From Paramacrobiotus metropolitanus (lineage: Eukaryota; Tardigrada; Eutardigrada; Parachela; Macrobiotidae), in contig NW_026570647.1 of NCBI RefSeq assembly GCF_019649055.1, positions 1-23,136 on the forward strand: 23,136 nt of DNA, in the 5' to 3' direction. This document shows, piece by piece, positions 10,565 through 19,059 of this stretch; the stretch's first letter is position 1; each line of letters begins with the position of its first letter. The notes under the pieces are model-generated. The model was given only the letters and a program-made list of their open reading frames with translations. It was not told where the DNA came from and did no database searches. The position numbers and the translations under genes are program-made.

Positions 10565-10754
10565 GTCCACCCCCCATGCGTGGCAACGTTTTATCGATAT
10601 AATACATTGGAGTTAGGCACAATAATGTTTATAGTTTACAAAATGATACAGTGCTATTGCGAGCTCCAAATACATAATAAACAAATTGCACCTTATTATC
10701 CCGAGCATGTCCTCGATTTGGGACGCCATTGCTCAGAAATAAACAAGCATAAGC

Positions 10755-11092
10755 ATGTTGCTCACAAAGTGTATTGGAACAGGAATAAGTTGTATCCGCG
10801 ATTTTGTTTATATAGACGGCACATTTTACGATTGCGGAACTACCCAAATAATTCACTTTCGGACCGGCCGCGCATCTCCAACTGGCGAACTACTGCGACG
10901 ACACCATCACAACGTATGGGCGATTTTATTTTAAAGCCGCGTACCAATTTGTTGGCATGGACGGGACCGTGTACGGGTGGTGCAAAGGTGTAACCTGCAA
11001 CCTCTGGGAATATGTTTCTCCGCCACCGCTGTGATGCTGATGATTCCGGCATTACAGAGTGTGATGTTTGTCATGAAATGATATGTAAGTGA
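10755..11092 (+). pseudogene. Cys-rich protein relic spread over three frames
   Basis: Three consecutive open stretches look like one protein whose frame advances by one base twice. They are 10755-10934 (with ISCIRDFVYIDGTFYDCGTT), 10873-11034 (with YCDDTITTYGRFYFKAAYQF and YGWCKGVTCNLWEYV), and about 11015-11092 (with RCDADDSGITECDVCHEMIC). The last has a C-x10-C-x2-C-x5-C pattern, zinc-finger-like. ATATGTAAGTG at its end could be a splice donor (GTAAGT at 11085). I do not know the family. Frame changes within short distances suggest a pseudogene; sequencing errors are an alternative. Confidence 0.4.
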
Positions 11093-11175
11093 TGATTAAA
11101 TATTTATTTGCTTTGATGTTTGGCTGGTGCTCAAATCTCGCAGTACCATACTGTGCAGTAAATCGAAAAACAGGA

Positions 11176-11290
11176 GACCTACATGTACGCGTACGTACAT
11201 CATGGTACAAGGATGTTTTATACTTGCAACTACGATAAAAAGAGTTGGCTGGTGTGTATCGTAATTAGTAAAATTTCCTGCTGTCTGCGT
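11176..11290 (+). repeat. Dispersed repeat related to 819-935
   Basis: GACCTACATGTACG, then ACGATAAAAAGAGTTGGCTGG, then TAGTAAAATTTCCTGCTGTC match in order the segment at 819-935 (GACATACATATACG, ACGATAAAAACCAGTTGGCTGG, TTGGTAAAATCCCTTCCGTC). Both lie on the plus strand. It is probably a copy of the same transposable element end; only this part is shared. Confidence 0.65.
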
Positions 11291-11686
11291 TTAAAAGCGA
11301 ATTAGTATTAATCTCCTTATATCAAATCTAGTCACACTAAACAAAAAAATTCCTTATTATGCCCCCATGAACGGCTTTCAGTCGTGACGTTGATTATGTG
11401 GTTCTGTTAAGCAAAAACGGTGACTATATTAAAAAAAACATCTTTTCCACAATTATTAAGAAACATCCACTGAAACAGCATTGTCCAAAGTAAGTACATG
11501 TAGAAATGTAGGATAAACGTAACGGTATTTGGCAGTACTATGATAAACAATAAACATGCGAACACTGCCGTTATCGAAAGCCTTGTCAAGTTATCCCTGC
11601 TACCGAGCCGAATAGCCCTGTTACCAGCAACTATATGCACAAAACGTGGTAAAATAATCAGAAATCACATAAATTTCAAGGATGCT
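11291..11686. other. Intergenic, no gene seen
   Basis: A/T-rich sequence downstream of the F-box pseudogene (minus strand). No coding, RNA or repeat feature was identified. Confidence 0.4.
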
Positions 11687-12570
11687 TTACTCTTTGTAGC
11701 ATGCATCTAGGGCCGCAACGGTCACATTGGTCAGAGTAGAAATATCTAGTTGACGGAGATCCATAGTCTCCCAGCGCTGTAGATCAGCGGGTCCCGAATT
11801 ATTTAACCTGAAAACAACTGCCACCGTGAAATCCGAATGAACACTGGAATTTTAATATGAGACAACGCGGTATAAAATATGATCTTCGATAACATCACAA
11901 CCTTTAATGCGTGCGCAAAAGTTCACTTATCTGTCCATCGCAGAAAAATACGAATGCCAACCCATTCATCCGGATAGACTAACGTCCGTACCCAGCGAGC
12001 ATACAGCTGCGTTACCTTTCGGAAGGCGGCCTGACTGACTACCGGACAATTCGCATTTGCCGCTGCTACAAAGACTCGCCACTGTTCAGCCGGCGTTTTT
12101 GTGGAGTTAAAGCGCAACAGCGGAATGATGATGTCCCACTTAACAACATGACCCGGGCGCATGAACACCAGTCTTTCCGGCTCCGGCAAAGCCGCTTCCA
12201 TATCAAAGTACAGTATCTGAATGGCCGAGCCAATGATGGCATCCGCCGCGCGGATGTTGATCAGCGTCAACTGTTTACACACCCGCATAAGGTCAGACAG
12301 CGCGGTGCACTCAAAGGTGTAGTTGTGGAAATGGTGGAAACGACTGCGGCGTAGGGACAGGATCGAAAAGAACGTTATATCCGTGAGAGGACCAGCGTAC
12401 TTGATTACGAGCGAAGGCAGACAAATGCCTTTGGGCTTCAGTACTCTTTCTACCGTCTCAGGTTGTAGTTGGAGGGCTGTCATGCCGAAAGAATGCTGCG
12501 TGTCTTCCGTTAATGCTAACAAGTGACGAAGAACTGGTCGCCGTCAATATCCTGAACGTATCCCAGCCAC
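11687..12570 (-). pseudogene. F-box family paralogue, internally deleted copy
   Basis: A broken relative of the gene at 20378-23136. The last exon (11687-11807) is exactly as long as its counterpart (121 bp), with the same TTTTCAG acceptor and shared RWETMDLRQLDIS, ALDAC and stop. The preceding exon (about 11927-12528) keeps LTEDTQH, SDLMRVCKQL, TPAEQWRVF, ANANCP and YARWVRTLVYPDEW in one open frame. Its donor GTAAGT has become ATAAGT with a small insertion, although GT at 11926 would preserve phase. Upstream, the F-box exon and most of the first exon are gone. A 15-residue piece of the N-terminal barrel (WWLGYVQDIDGDQFF, to about 12570) is joined directly to mid-exon sequence in another frame. 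It is therefore a deletion product, probably not functional. Confidence 0.8.
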
Positions 12571-12598
12571 CATTGTGGCTGGGACACGTTCAAGATAT
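12547..12598. repeat. 52-bp near-perfect palindrome at the pseudogene 5' end
   Basis: Arms 12547-12570 and 12575-12598 match at 22 of 24 positions around the 4-base spacer CATT. The left arm is the minus-strand coding sequence for the WWLGYVQD box of the F-box family. The right arm is an inverted copy of the same 24 bases. This marks a foldback duplication at the point where homology to the family ends. Confidence 0.95.
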
Positions 12599-14266
12599 AG
12601 CCAGCAATCTCGTCGCTCCTCTTTCCACACGTTTATACATTTCCGTAGAATAACTGGTGCGCCAACGAAAAAATGCCCCGACAAAAAAGATACGACGCTT
12701 GTACCATTTTTTTGTAGGAATACTTTTCAACCGGAAACCGGCGACGCCACCAACAGGTCACATTGTCTTTGAAATGCGTAATTAACTGTAACAGAGTTAT
12801 CGCATTCCACCGGTGATGGTGTCGTGTTAGCACCAACAGATTAAAAGACTCTAACTCTTCCTCCATTACAGTTGGATATGCGTAAAAGTGCAACACAAAA
12901 TGGCGGAGAGAAAAGAATTATAACGTTATGAGTGTGAACGGATTCAGGAATTGCCCATATGCGGATATGCCGAAATCAAGTTCGAGCAAGGACATTTTAT
13001 GCAGACAGTGGACATAAAAATGCAATTTATCAGGTGCACAGTAAGCCAAATATACCGCCATAATTTTGCGACGATTTTGCATTCGGCAGTAATTTTGCCT
13101 GCGATTTTATAATGAACACATTAAATGGCCCCAATAAACCACATTATCGGCGTACATAAACTGCTGGCGTTGTTCCATTATCATAACGACTCCGGATGGG
13201 CAGTATTCGGATCATTTTAAAACAGTCACGCGTTTAAGCGTTTTCTCCACTTTAATGCGTCATAATTCAGCAAGCGGATGTTGCGCGCACAAACCGTTTC
13301 CAATCGCTGTATGCAAATCATTCGGTAATAAAATGCATTAAAACTAATTCTTTGTTGGTTGAGGAAGGACCTTGTGATATCTTGTACCAAACCACTTACC
13401 TTAATTAATAATCAAATATCAATCAGTCAGGTATCTATGAAGCCTGGTCACAAAAATTTTGTTTGCTTTTAAAATTTCGATAGATGTACAATCTGCATTG
13501 ATAAAACTTTAAAATTTATAAAGATTTGTACGGTACATGTACCTGCGCCAATGTGCAGGTACAAATATGGCGCTTTAGCCATGATGTGAAACCTCTGTTC
13601 AGCCATGATGTGAAAATCCATACGTATGGAGCAGTACAGGGAGGTATCTACATTGTGAGCAACTGAATTCTCCTTATATACCCTGCATCTGCGTATCCGA
13701 ATTTCATAAACACTGTGCAGTGTGCACCATAGGTTTCGGCATTCGGTCGCGTCATGACAGGTGTTTGGTGACCTTTGAATGGTCAGCGGATCTAAAAGTG
13801 CTTTAAAACATGTGACATAGCATGCGGGTTTCACTGGCATAATAATATTGGGGAATTTGAAATTTGAAGTACCATAAACCAAAATATTTTGTGGTACTTA
13901 TTGGGAAAAAGTTCAGAAACCGATGTTTTGCGCATATGTATTCAAAGTTAAAAGCGGTCGACAATACTGGGGCAAGCGTCTCAAAGGGATGCAGCTGCAC
14001 TTTTTAATAAGCTTCTGAATTTTTTAAGTTCTTAACACTCTGCCCGTCGTGCTTGTTGGTTAACAGATACTGACAATGAATAAGGACATTGTACACAGTT
14101 GCAGTTGCAAAAACTTTCCAGCTTATCACATTGCAGTTGTGTGTTTTTAAGGATGGATCACTGTCAGTCTGTAGTCTGTGTAATAGTTAGCAGGAAATGA
14201 CCGTCTCTATATTTCTTTACAGTAGAAACAGATAGCCGAATTTTCTCAAATTTTGATGCAAATCAT
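12599..14266. other. Intergenic, no convincing gene
   Basis: Several frames of 60-137 codons exist on the minus strand, but they are rich in His, Cys, Tyr and Phe, have no domain, and lack supporting signals. Small repeats are a hairpin at 13535-13562 (TGTACCTGC / GCAGGTACA) and two AGCCATGATGTGAAA copies at about 13577-13614. Confidence 0.4.
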
Positions 14267-14272
14267 TTTAAT
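14267..14272 (-). terminator. Polyadenylation signal ATTAAA of the secreted-protein gene
   Basis: ATTAAA on the minus strand, 80 bp after the stop codon of the two-exon gene at 14352-14804. It is the common single-base variant of AATAAA, well placed for the 3' end. Confidence 0.5.
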
Positions 14273-14351
14273 CTGAAAAGCGTCACACGATGTCGCAAAG
14301 AGAGCTGTCATGTTCGAGTATATGCGACAAGTTAGGGCAAAGCGAAAACGG

Positions 14352-14804
14352 TTAACCAAGCACGTTGGCCCCCAAGCAGACGTTGCAGACGGAGACCGAG
14401 GGGCAGATGTTGGCGTTGATGGGCGCCTGCACACCGGCACCGTTCAGAGCGTTAATGGGGATCAGGCCGATTAATCCGGCACCACCAGTGTTACCGCCAC
14501 TGCCCCACTGGGTGTTCGTGTTGCCGTTGTTCTGGCACTGTGCCATACCTAAAATTAAAGATACCACGATGAGACACTGCACATTTCTTTCGGTAATTTT
14601 TATATGCAACGTGTTTACCGCTTTTTCAGTTTCCGCTAGTACATTAAGCAATAATTGAAAGCAACTGAATAAAGGTCACTTACCGCACTGGGCCTTTTGC
14701 TCGGCGGTGCAGCCGGCGCTGCCACCGGTTATTTGTCGGCGTTCGCGGATAACGTTGGCGCTAGTGCAGGCTACCAAAAGAAGGGTCACCAGGAGGATCT
14801 GCAT
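14352..14804 (-). CDS. Small secreted Cys-containing protein, two exons
   Basis: Exon 1 is 14684-14804 and exon 2 is 14352-14548. The 135-bp intron has donor G|GTAAGT and acceptor TTTTAG|GT, both phase 1, giving 105 residues. The start ATG at 14804 opens a signal peptide, MQILLVTLLLVACTSA, probably cleaved before Asn or in the following RERRQ dibasic stretch, which could be a propeptide site. The mature part has GCTAEQKAQC at the exon junction, MAQCQNNGNTNTQWGSGGN (Asn/Gly/Gln-rich), a Gly/Leu/Ile/Ala-rich hydrophobic middle, and NICPSVSVCNVCLGANVLG at the end. Six Cys follow the signal peptide, an even number suited to disulfides. I know no family for it. The mix of a hydrophobic centre and Cys might suit a cuticle, surface or secreted matrix protein, but that is a guess. 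A TATA box lies 107 bp upstream. Confidence 0.8.
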
Positions 14805-14910
14805 GACTGCTGCGAAGTGGAGCTGGGAAACGGAAATTTATAAAGTTTCTTAATTAATCTGCACCAGAGCTGATTAAGACTTATGGGGTTTCCTCGCAGT
14901 CACCTATCTG

Positions 14911-14918
14911 TTTATATA
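14911..14918 (-). promoter_or_regulatory. TATA box of the secreted-protein gene
   Basis: TATATAAA on the minus strand, 107 bp upstream of the ATG at 14804. Transcription would start near 14885, giving an 80-base leader. A weaker TTTATAAA-like sequence lies at about 14836-14844, closer to the ATG. Confidence 0.55.
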
Positions 14919-17006
14919 CATGCATAAATATCCTCGATCCTTGCAACCACGACAAGTGTTGTCCATGTATTACGTTTTTCCTGCTACACTTGCAGTAAAA
15001 TTCCGTAAGGTAAAACCCTACTCTATGATTCGGAGTAGGCGGCTGTCATTTCGCCGGGAGCGAGAGCGGTGCCTGCTTTCACGTGCAGGTAAAATCCGAG
15101 ACGGTAAACCGTATTACCGACGCTACCGGTTAGCTAGGAACTTGTTGCATTTCACAGTGCACGGCTGTTTTCACGTTGGCTCGGTTGTGGCAGTCAGTGC
15201 GTTGCGGCAACGAATCGTGTTCTTCAACCACAAAACAAATTTGGTTTCTAATGTTTTTGTGTAACACGTATAATACTCTGCAGCTACAGAAATATGTAAG
15301 CAAGCGATCGAGCTAGAGAACCGGAAATAACCTATTTCCGCGAAAGACGATAATGCAGTTTTTTCTCATCATCGCGAAATGGGCACCGTTATCTGCTCGT
15401 TTTAATTTTTGCTAGCCTCTTTTTTTGTCTCTGGTAGCCAGAAACTTCAGATGGGTATGGTCACCGGTACACGAGTGAACCGGCGCCGCTGCTGTACTGT
15501 ATAGGAAAACAAGATAGCACGCGGAAGTGCATAAAAGTTTTCGTTTAAACGGATTGATCAAAGTACAGGTATGTAGCAGTTTATACAAACAGAAATATGA
15601 TAACAATTATTCGCGTACTAGCTGCCGTTTCCAAACTCTGTTAAACCGCGTGAAAGTCGGCCTGCCAGTGTCGCACCGCATTGCACTTTTCTATGCCTTT
15701 ATTCACAAGTCAGTCTAGATTCATTTCTTTACCGCAGTTGAGATTGCTATAAAAAAGCCAAGAGGCAGGAGTAACAACAAATGACGCGGAAAAACTACAA
15801 TAATGCGATAACATACGAACGGTCATGAGCGACAAGTGAATGACCGAACTTTACGCTAAGTCAGCTGATAAACAACCGAGTGGTGCATGGCCTTTATGCA
15901 TCTTCACATCGCACATGCAAAAAAGAGCGCGAAAATGTTACTGTATATCCAATTATCTTCAATACATCGGTAAAGCTAATTACTGCCGTCAACGAATGAC
16001 TACGATAGCTTTACATGTTTAATTAATAATTATTGCGCGAAATTACCACCTAATTAGTAATGAATGCCATCTCGAAGTCATTAAATTAATGTATATATGC
16101 ATCTCTCTGTACAATTATGTTAAAGCTGAATTTGTTATTACACAGCGTCGATAATGTGCATTAACAGCATTAACGTGAAATGCAGTGCAGTTTGCATTGC
16201 ACTCATTTGTACACGTGTAACACGCACATGCATGTATAAGTCAACGATACCCAACGGAAAATCTAGTCGAGATTAGATTTTCCGTTAAGCAATAAGTTGC
16301 CTTAAAGGCATGTTGGACTACAAGAAAACCAATGCACAACGCTTGCGTTATCTCTGAATGACACATAGGACCATGACGCACAGTCCGTTGGGCAGCATTA
16401 TCATAAGGCAGTCAGAACTGAAAGTACCTAGTCTCATCTGTCTCATCTGGACAACTGCTTCACAGTGTGGAGCGGGGGCATCTGTGTGCTTGCGTGATAA
16501 ATTGGCCAAGATGTCGTAGCGGCCTTCGAGCGGCTGCAAACGACGTGGGGATATCCACGGAATCGGTCATGAGCAAACACGGGATCTTACCGTTCTTTAC
16601 CAGATCATACAAAGAAGCGATTTAGTTATACAAAATCAAACACGCGGACAACTTCCATGTACGCAGTACATTATCGAAATGGTGAAATTCGAACACCAGG
16701 GGAAGCCGTACAGCCTTCGGAAGGAAAGCCACCATAATCACATACAGCGAAGAAAAAAAGTCAGCGAAACAGCCTTTACCTGGAAGCCTAATAAACTGTC
16801 GACGTGTTTCGTTGACCGTAACTGTTCTGATATTTTCGATACTGTGTACTATTGGTGTCTTTAAACATGCTGAACAATGCTAATTTCGAATAAGCTGTTT
16901 TATGCTCACTACTGTCCATCTATCACTGTTTGACCAGGTTTAAAATCCCATAGTATGTTACCCCTAGCCGGAAATGGGCTACCTGGTCCATGAATAATAA
17001 TAATAA
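14919..17006. other. Intergenic, no well-supported gene
   Basis: A plus-strand frame of 114 codons (14920-15264) is basic and shows no domain, so I do not call it. Two overlapping minus-strand frames at about 16348-16569 have a plausible texture but no match. A perfect 13-bp hairpin lies at 16253-16286. The remainder is A/T-rich with short TTAATTA runs near 16020-16130. Confidence 0.4.
16253..16286. repeat. Perfect 13-bp inverted repeat
   Basis: AACGGAAAATCTA, an 8-base spacer, TAGATTTTCCGTT. The arms are perfectly complementary. No gene flanks it closely. It could be a small foldback element or a solo remnant of a transposon end. Confidence 0.85.
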
Positions 17007-17163
17007 TAGATTTTAGTCGGCAAGACTCGAGCGCATATCGTATACCGTTTGTGGCTGTTAAAAGTGCGACTACTCTGATTTCCCGACGATATGCTTGCGA
17101 TACGGTGTCCCACCGTATCGAATACCGGACCGTATATCGTAGCGGTGTAGCGACTACAATCTA
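17007..17163. mobile_element. 157-bp MITE-like element in a TAA repeat
   Basis: It begins TAGATTTTAGTCG and ends with the inverse of TAGATTGTAGTCG. Inner parts also pair (CATATCGTATACCG with ACGATATACGG). A nested perfect stem, GATACGGTG / CACCGTATC, lies at about 17099-17119. Both flanks are TAA-repeat sequence (AATAATAATAA left, ATAATAATC right), which suggests insertion in, or duplication of, a TAA-type target. No coding capacity. Confidence 0.65.
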
Positions 17164-17257
17164 ATAATAATCAACTACACTGTGAAGCGTACAATGAAAA
17201 CAAGCAAAAATCTCTGATGAAAACATTTAAACACCACCCATAATGGAATCGATACTC

Positions 17258-17575
17258 ATAGCTGCAGGAAGACGTGAATGCCGTCAGATTTGCCCGGATA
17301 AGCTAACGTCTCCGCCCAGCGCGTATATACCGCCATGACCTTTCGCACCGGGTGTTGACTACCTGGGCAATTTGCGTTAACTGCCGGACAATGCCTGCTC
17401 CAACAACGTAGTCTTTGGTACAAAACACTCGTTCCTTAGACACCGGCAAAACCGCTGTCTCATCAAAAAACAGCATCTGTTGCGCCGAACCTGCGATGCC
17501 TTCCGTCCCCGTGAAGTCGCATAGTACCAACTGCTCACACACGGCCATCAGATAGCGAAAAGGTGTTACTATGAT
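17258..17575 (-). pseudogene. F-box family relic, one exon fragment
   Basis: It matches the second half of the long exon of the gene at 20378-23136: LMAVCEQLVLCDFTGTEGI, then QQMLFFDETAVLPVS, then in another frame VNANCPGSQHPVRKV and YTRWAETLAYPGK, ending at FLQL. Roughly 90 bp around the TPAEQWRVF block is missing. A 5-bp deletion near 17550 and other frame changes break it, and the splice donor GTAAGT is now ATGAGT. No copy of the terminal exon was found downstream and no homology is visible beyond about 17575. It is an old fragment and not translatable as a family protein. Confidence 0.8.
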
Positions 17576-18246
17576 ATCTTTTCCGTTTTTACATTACTTA
17601 CTGTTAGGATTTTTAGTCATTTTTTACGTTTCTCAGGTTTTCTTATTCTGTCTTAGGTTGTCTTATAGTGTCCTTAGTCCACTTGTCGTCAGAAAATTGT
17701 TGTTGCATGAGACCGTTGCATAACAATATTCGATCATTGATTAATTTTGTCGTTTGACTTTTCAGCAAATCATCGGGTTAGGATTTTGTATATCAACATA
17801 TTATTATATCAACATATTATAGTCTACAGCAAGCTGTCGGTCAACAAGACATTGTTAAACAAATAAATCCATCTGTGTGTCCATGCTTGTCCATGCTAAA
17901 GCTGTCCATGCTAAAGCGCAACTACGAGCTAAAGCTCGTAACTGCAGAACATTTGGATAAATAGAACACCTAAAATGTGTATAAAGAAGTACCACTACGA
18001 TAAGCAATACCAGCTCCATTTCTATTACTGCTACCAGTAACAGTAACATCAAGAAGAATTACCCTGAGACAGAGTGAGCAGGGATAAAAATATAATAAAG
18101 CGCACCTTTTTTGTTAGTTGCCATTTTTAAGCTGCAGCAGTCAAAGAAAGCGTGAGCATGCAGTAAGTGCCCAATATCGATTAGCGCGTTCGTTATGGCC
18201 ACGATGTCGGTGCAGTCCGTTAGCCAAGTAGTCGGTCGAGCCTCCA
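17576..18246. other. Intergenic with small repeats
   Basis: It contains two copies of TATATCAACATATTAT in tandem (about 17788-17820), two copies of GTCCATGCTAAAGC (about 17889-17917) followed by the hairpin TACGAGCT-AA-AGCTCGTA, and A/T-rich sequence. A 62-codon minus-strand frame (18059-18247) lies just past the predicted stop of the membrane-protein gene and is probably its 3' untranslated region. Confidence 0.4.
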
Positions 18247-18812
18247 TTAGACCGGTTCCTTAAGGATCTTCTGAAAGGTTACCCTGATTAGTACACGAAC
18301 AGCTAACTGGATATCGCAGTATTACTAACCGCACGCTTGACATATTGTACGATTTACATAATTACAGTGCACTGGCAGTAAGTCTATATATGAGTATTTA
18401 TAAAAATAAAAATGGATAAAATAAAGGAATTAGGTAAAAATTAATGTTTTGGTAATATAACGGACAACATTACCTTGGCGAGAAGCAGCGCTGCGGAATC
18501 GTGCTCGATTCCAACGCGGCCGTCCGCGCCCGCGACCATCCAGGTCACTTCGGCTTCCAATCGGGCCAGTCGGCTCTGCGTTTGTTCGATCAAGTTTTGC
18601 TGCTTATAAAGAACCAACACGAGGCAGACGAGGGCCACGGTCATCAGTGCATCCACCACGGTCGACAGGCTCAGCACCACGGTTAAGCATGTCAGTCTAG
18701 TCACCGCACACTCGCAAAAATGCCCGACATATTCCCATATAGCGGGGCTGCCAAACGTGCCGTGGACAGCCTCCCAGCCATATTCCGCTGGCTGCACCGT
18801 AGTGAAATTCAT
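18247..18812 (-). CDS. Small single-pass membrane protein, probably two exons
   Basis: Exon 1 (18474-18812) encodes 113 residues. It has an N-terminal polar part (MNFTTVQPAEYGWEAVHGTF), Cys in HFCECAVTRLTC, a hydrophobic membrane segment at about residues 42-69 (VVLSLSTVVDALMTVALVCL...), and a heptad-like helix (QQNLIEQTQSRLARLEAEV). It ends AAG|GTAATG. A matching phase-0 acceptor CCTTTCAG|AAG at 18270, with a perfect TACTAAT branch-point sequence about 20 bases upstream, would add KILKEPV and a stop, giving 120 residues and a 203-bp intron. Without splicing the frame reads on for 10 codons to 18441. The topology resembles small one-pass coiled-coil proteins. I do not recognise a family. A possible TATA sequence lies about 235 bp upstream. 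Confidence 0.6.
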
Positions 18813-19043
18813 TATCCTTATTTAACCCGATTAACAATAACGAACTGCGAAGCTGGGTGAAATGCCAAGTTAGTTTGAACCAAATCAACAAACAGTGTGC
18901 AACAAGAACACATCCGCTGCGCTTAAACCACCAGCACTGAATGCAGACCGAGAAGCTGCGCTTGTTTACACATGGTAAGCGTTTCAACGAACCATCTATT
19001 TTTCCAGGCCTAATCATGTCATGCCATCACGCCAAGGCTGGTG

Positions 19044-19051
19044 CTTATAAA
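19044..19051 (-). promoter_or_regulatory. Possible TATA box for the membrane-protein gene
   Basis: TTTATAAG on the minus strand, about 235 bp upstream of the ATG at 18812, with a G/C-rich stretch just beyond it. It would give a leader of about 200 bases. No closer TATA-like sequence was seen. Confidence 0.3.
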
Positions 19052-19059
19052 CGGCAGCC

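Larger units (their letters stand above)
9190..10570 (+). mobile_element. Second DIRS-order retrotransposon fragment, 5'-truncated
   Basis: It begins abruptly inside RNase H, after the catalytic Asp region, and runs through the complete but frameshifted recombinase to a polyadenylation signal. It is oriented opposite to the first element. The shared stretches (NYV, RKAQW, YIAEL, ALSR) align but differ at many residues, so this is a different copy or subfamily rather than a recent duplicate. Gag and RT are absent. It is non-autonomous and its protein is broken. Confidence 0.85.

Noticed and set aside
10400-10993. 197-codon plus-strand open frame
   Set aside because: It runs out of the recombinase end through the retroelement hairpin and AATAAA signal into unrelated sequence. 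The protein-like text in its last part belongs to the other two frames (relic at 10755-11092).
13469-13882. 137-codon minus-strand open frame
   Set aside because: Rich in Cys, His, Tyr and Ile, no recognisable family, overlaps small hairpins and direct repeats; looks like chance.
14920-15264. 114-codon plus-strand open frame
   Set aside because: Arg/Ser/Val-rich without a domain, starts inside the promoter region of the minus-strand secreted-protein gene, and shows no splice or polyadenylation context.
16348-16569. Two overlapping minus-strand frames (PLEGRYDILANLSRKHTDAP; MTDSVDIPTSFAAARR)
   Set aside because: Texture is plausible and a TTTGCAG acceptor lies between, but there is no known domain, partner exon or promoter, so I do not call a gene.
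17855-18052. Minus-strand Leu/Val-rich frame resembling a membrane segment
   Set aside because: The hydrophobic run comes from low-complexity sequence and the tandem GTCCATGCTAAAGC repeats; no start context or neighbours support it.
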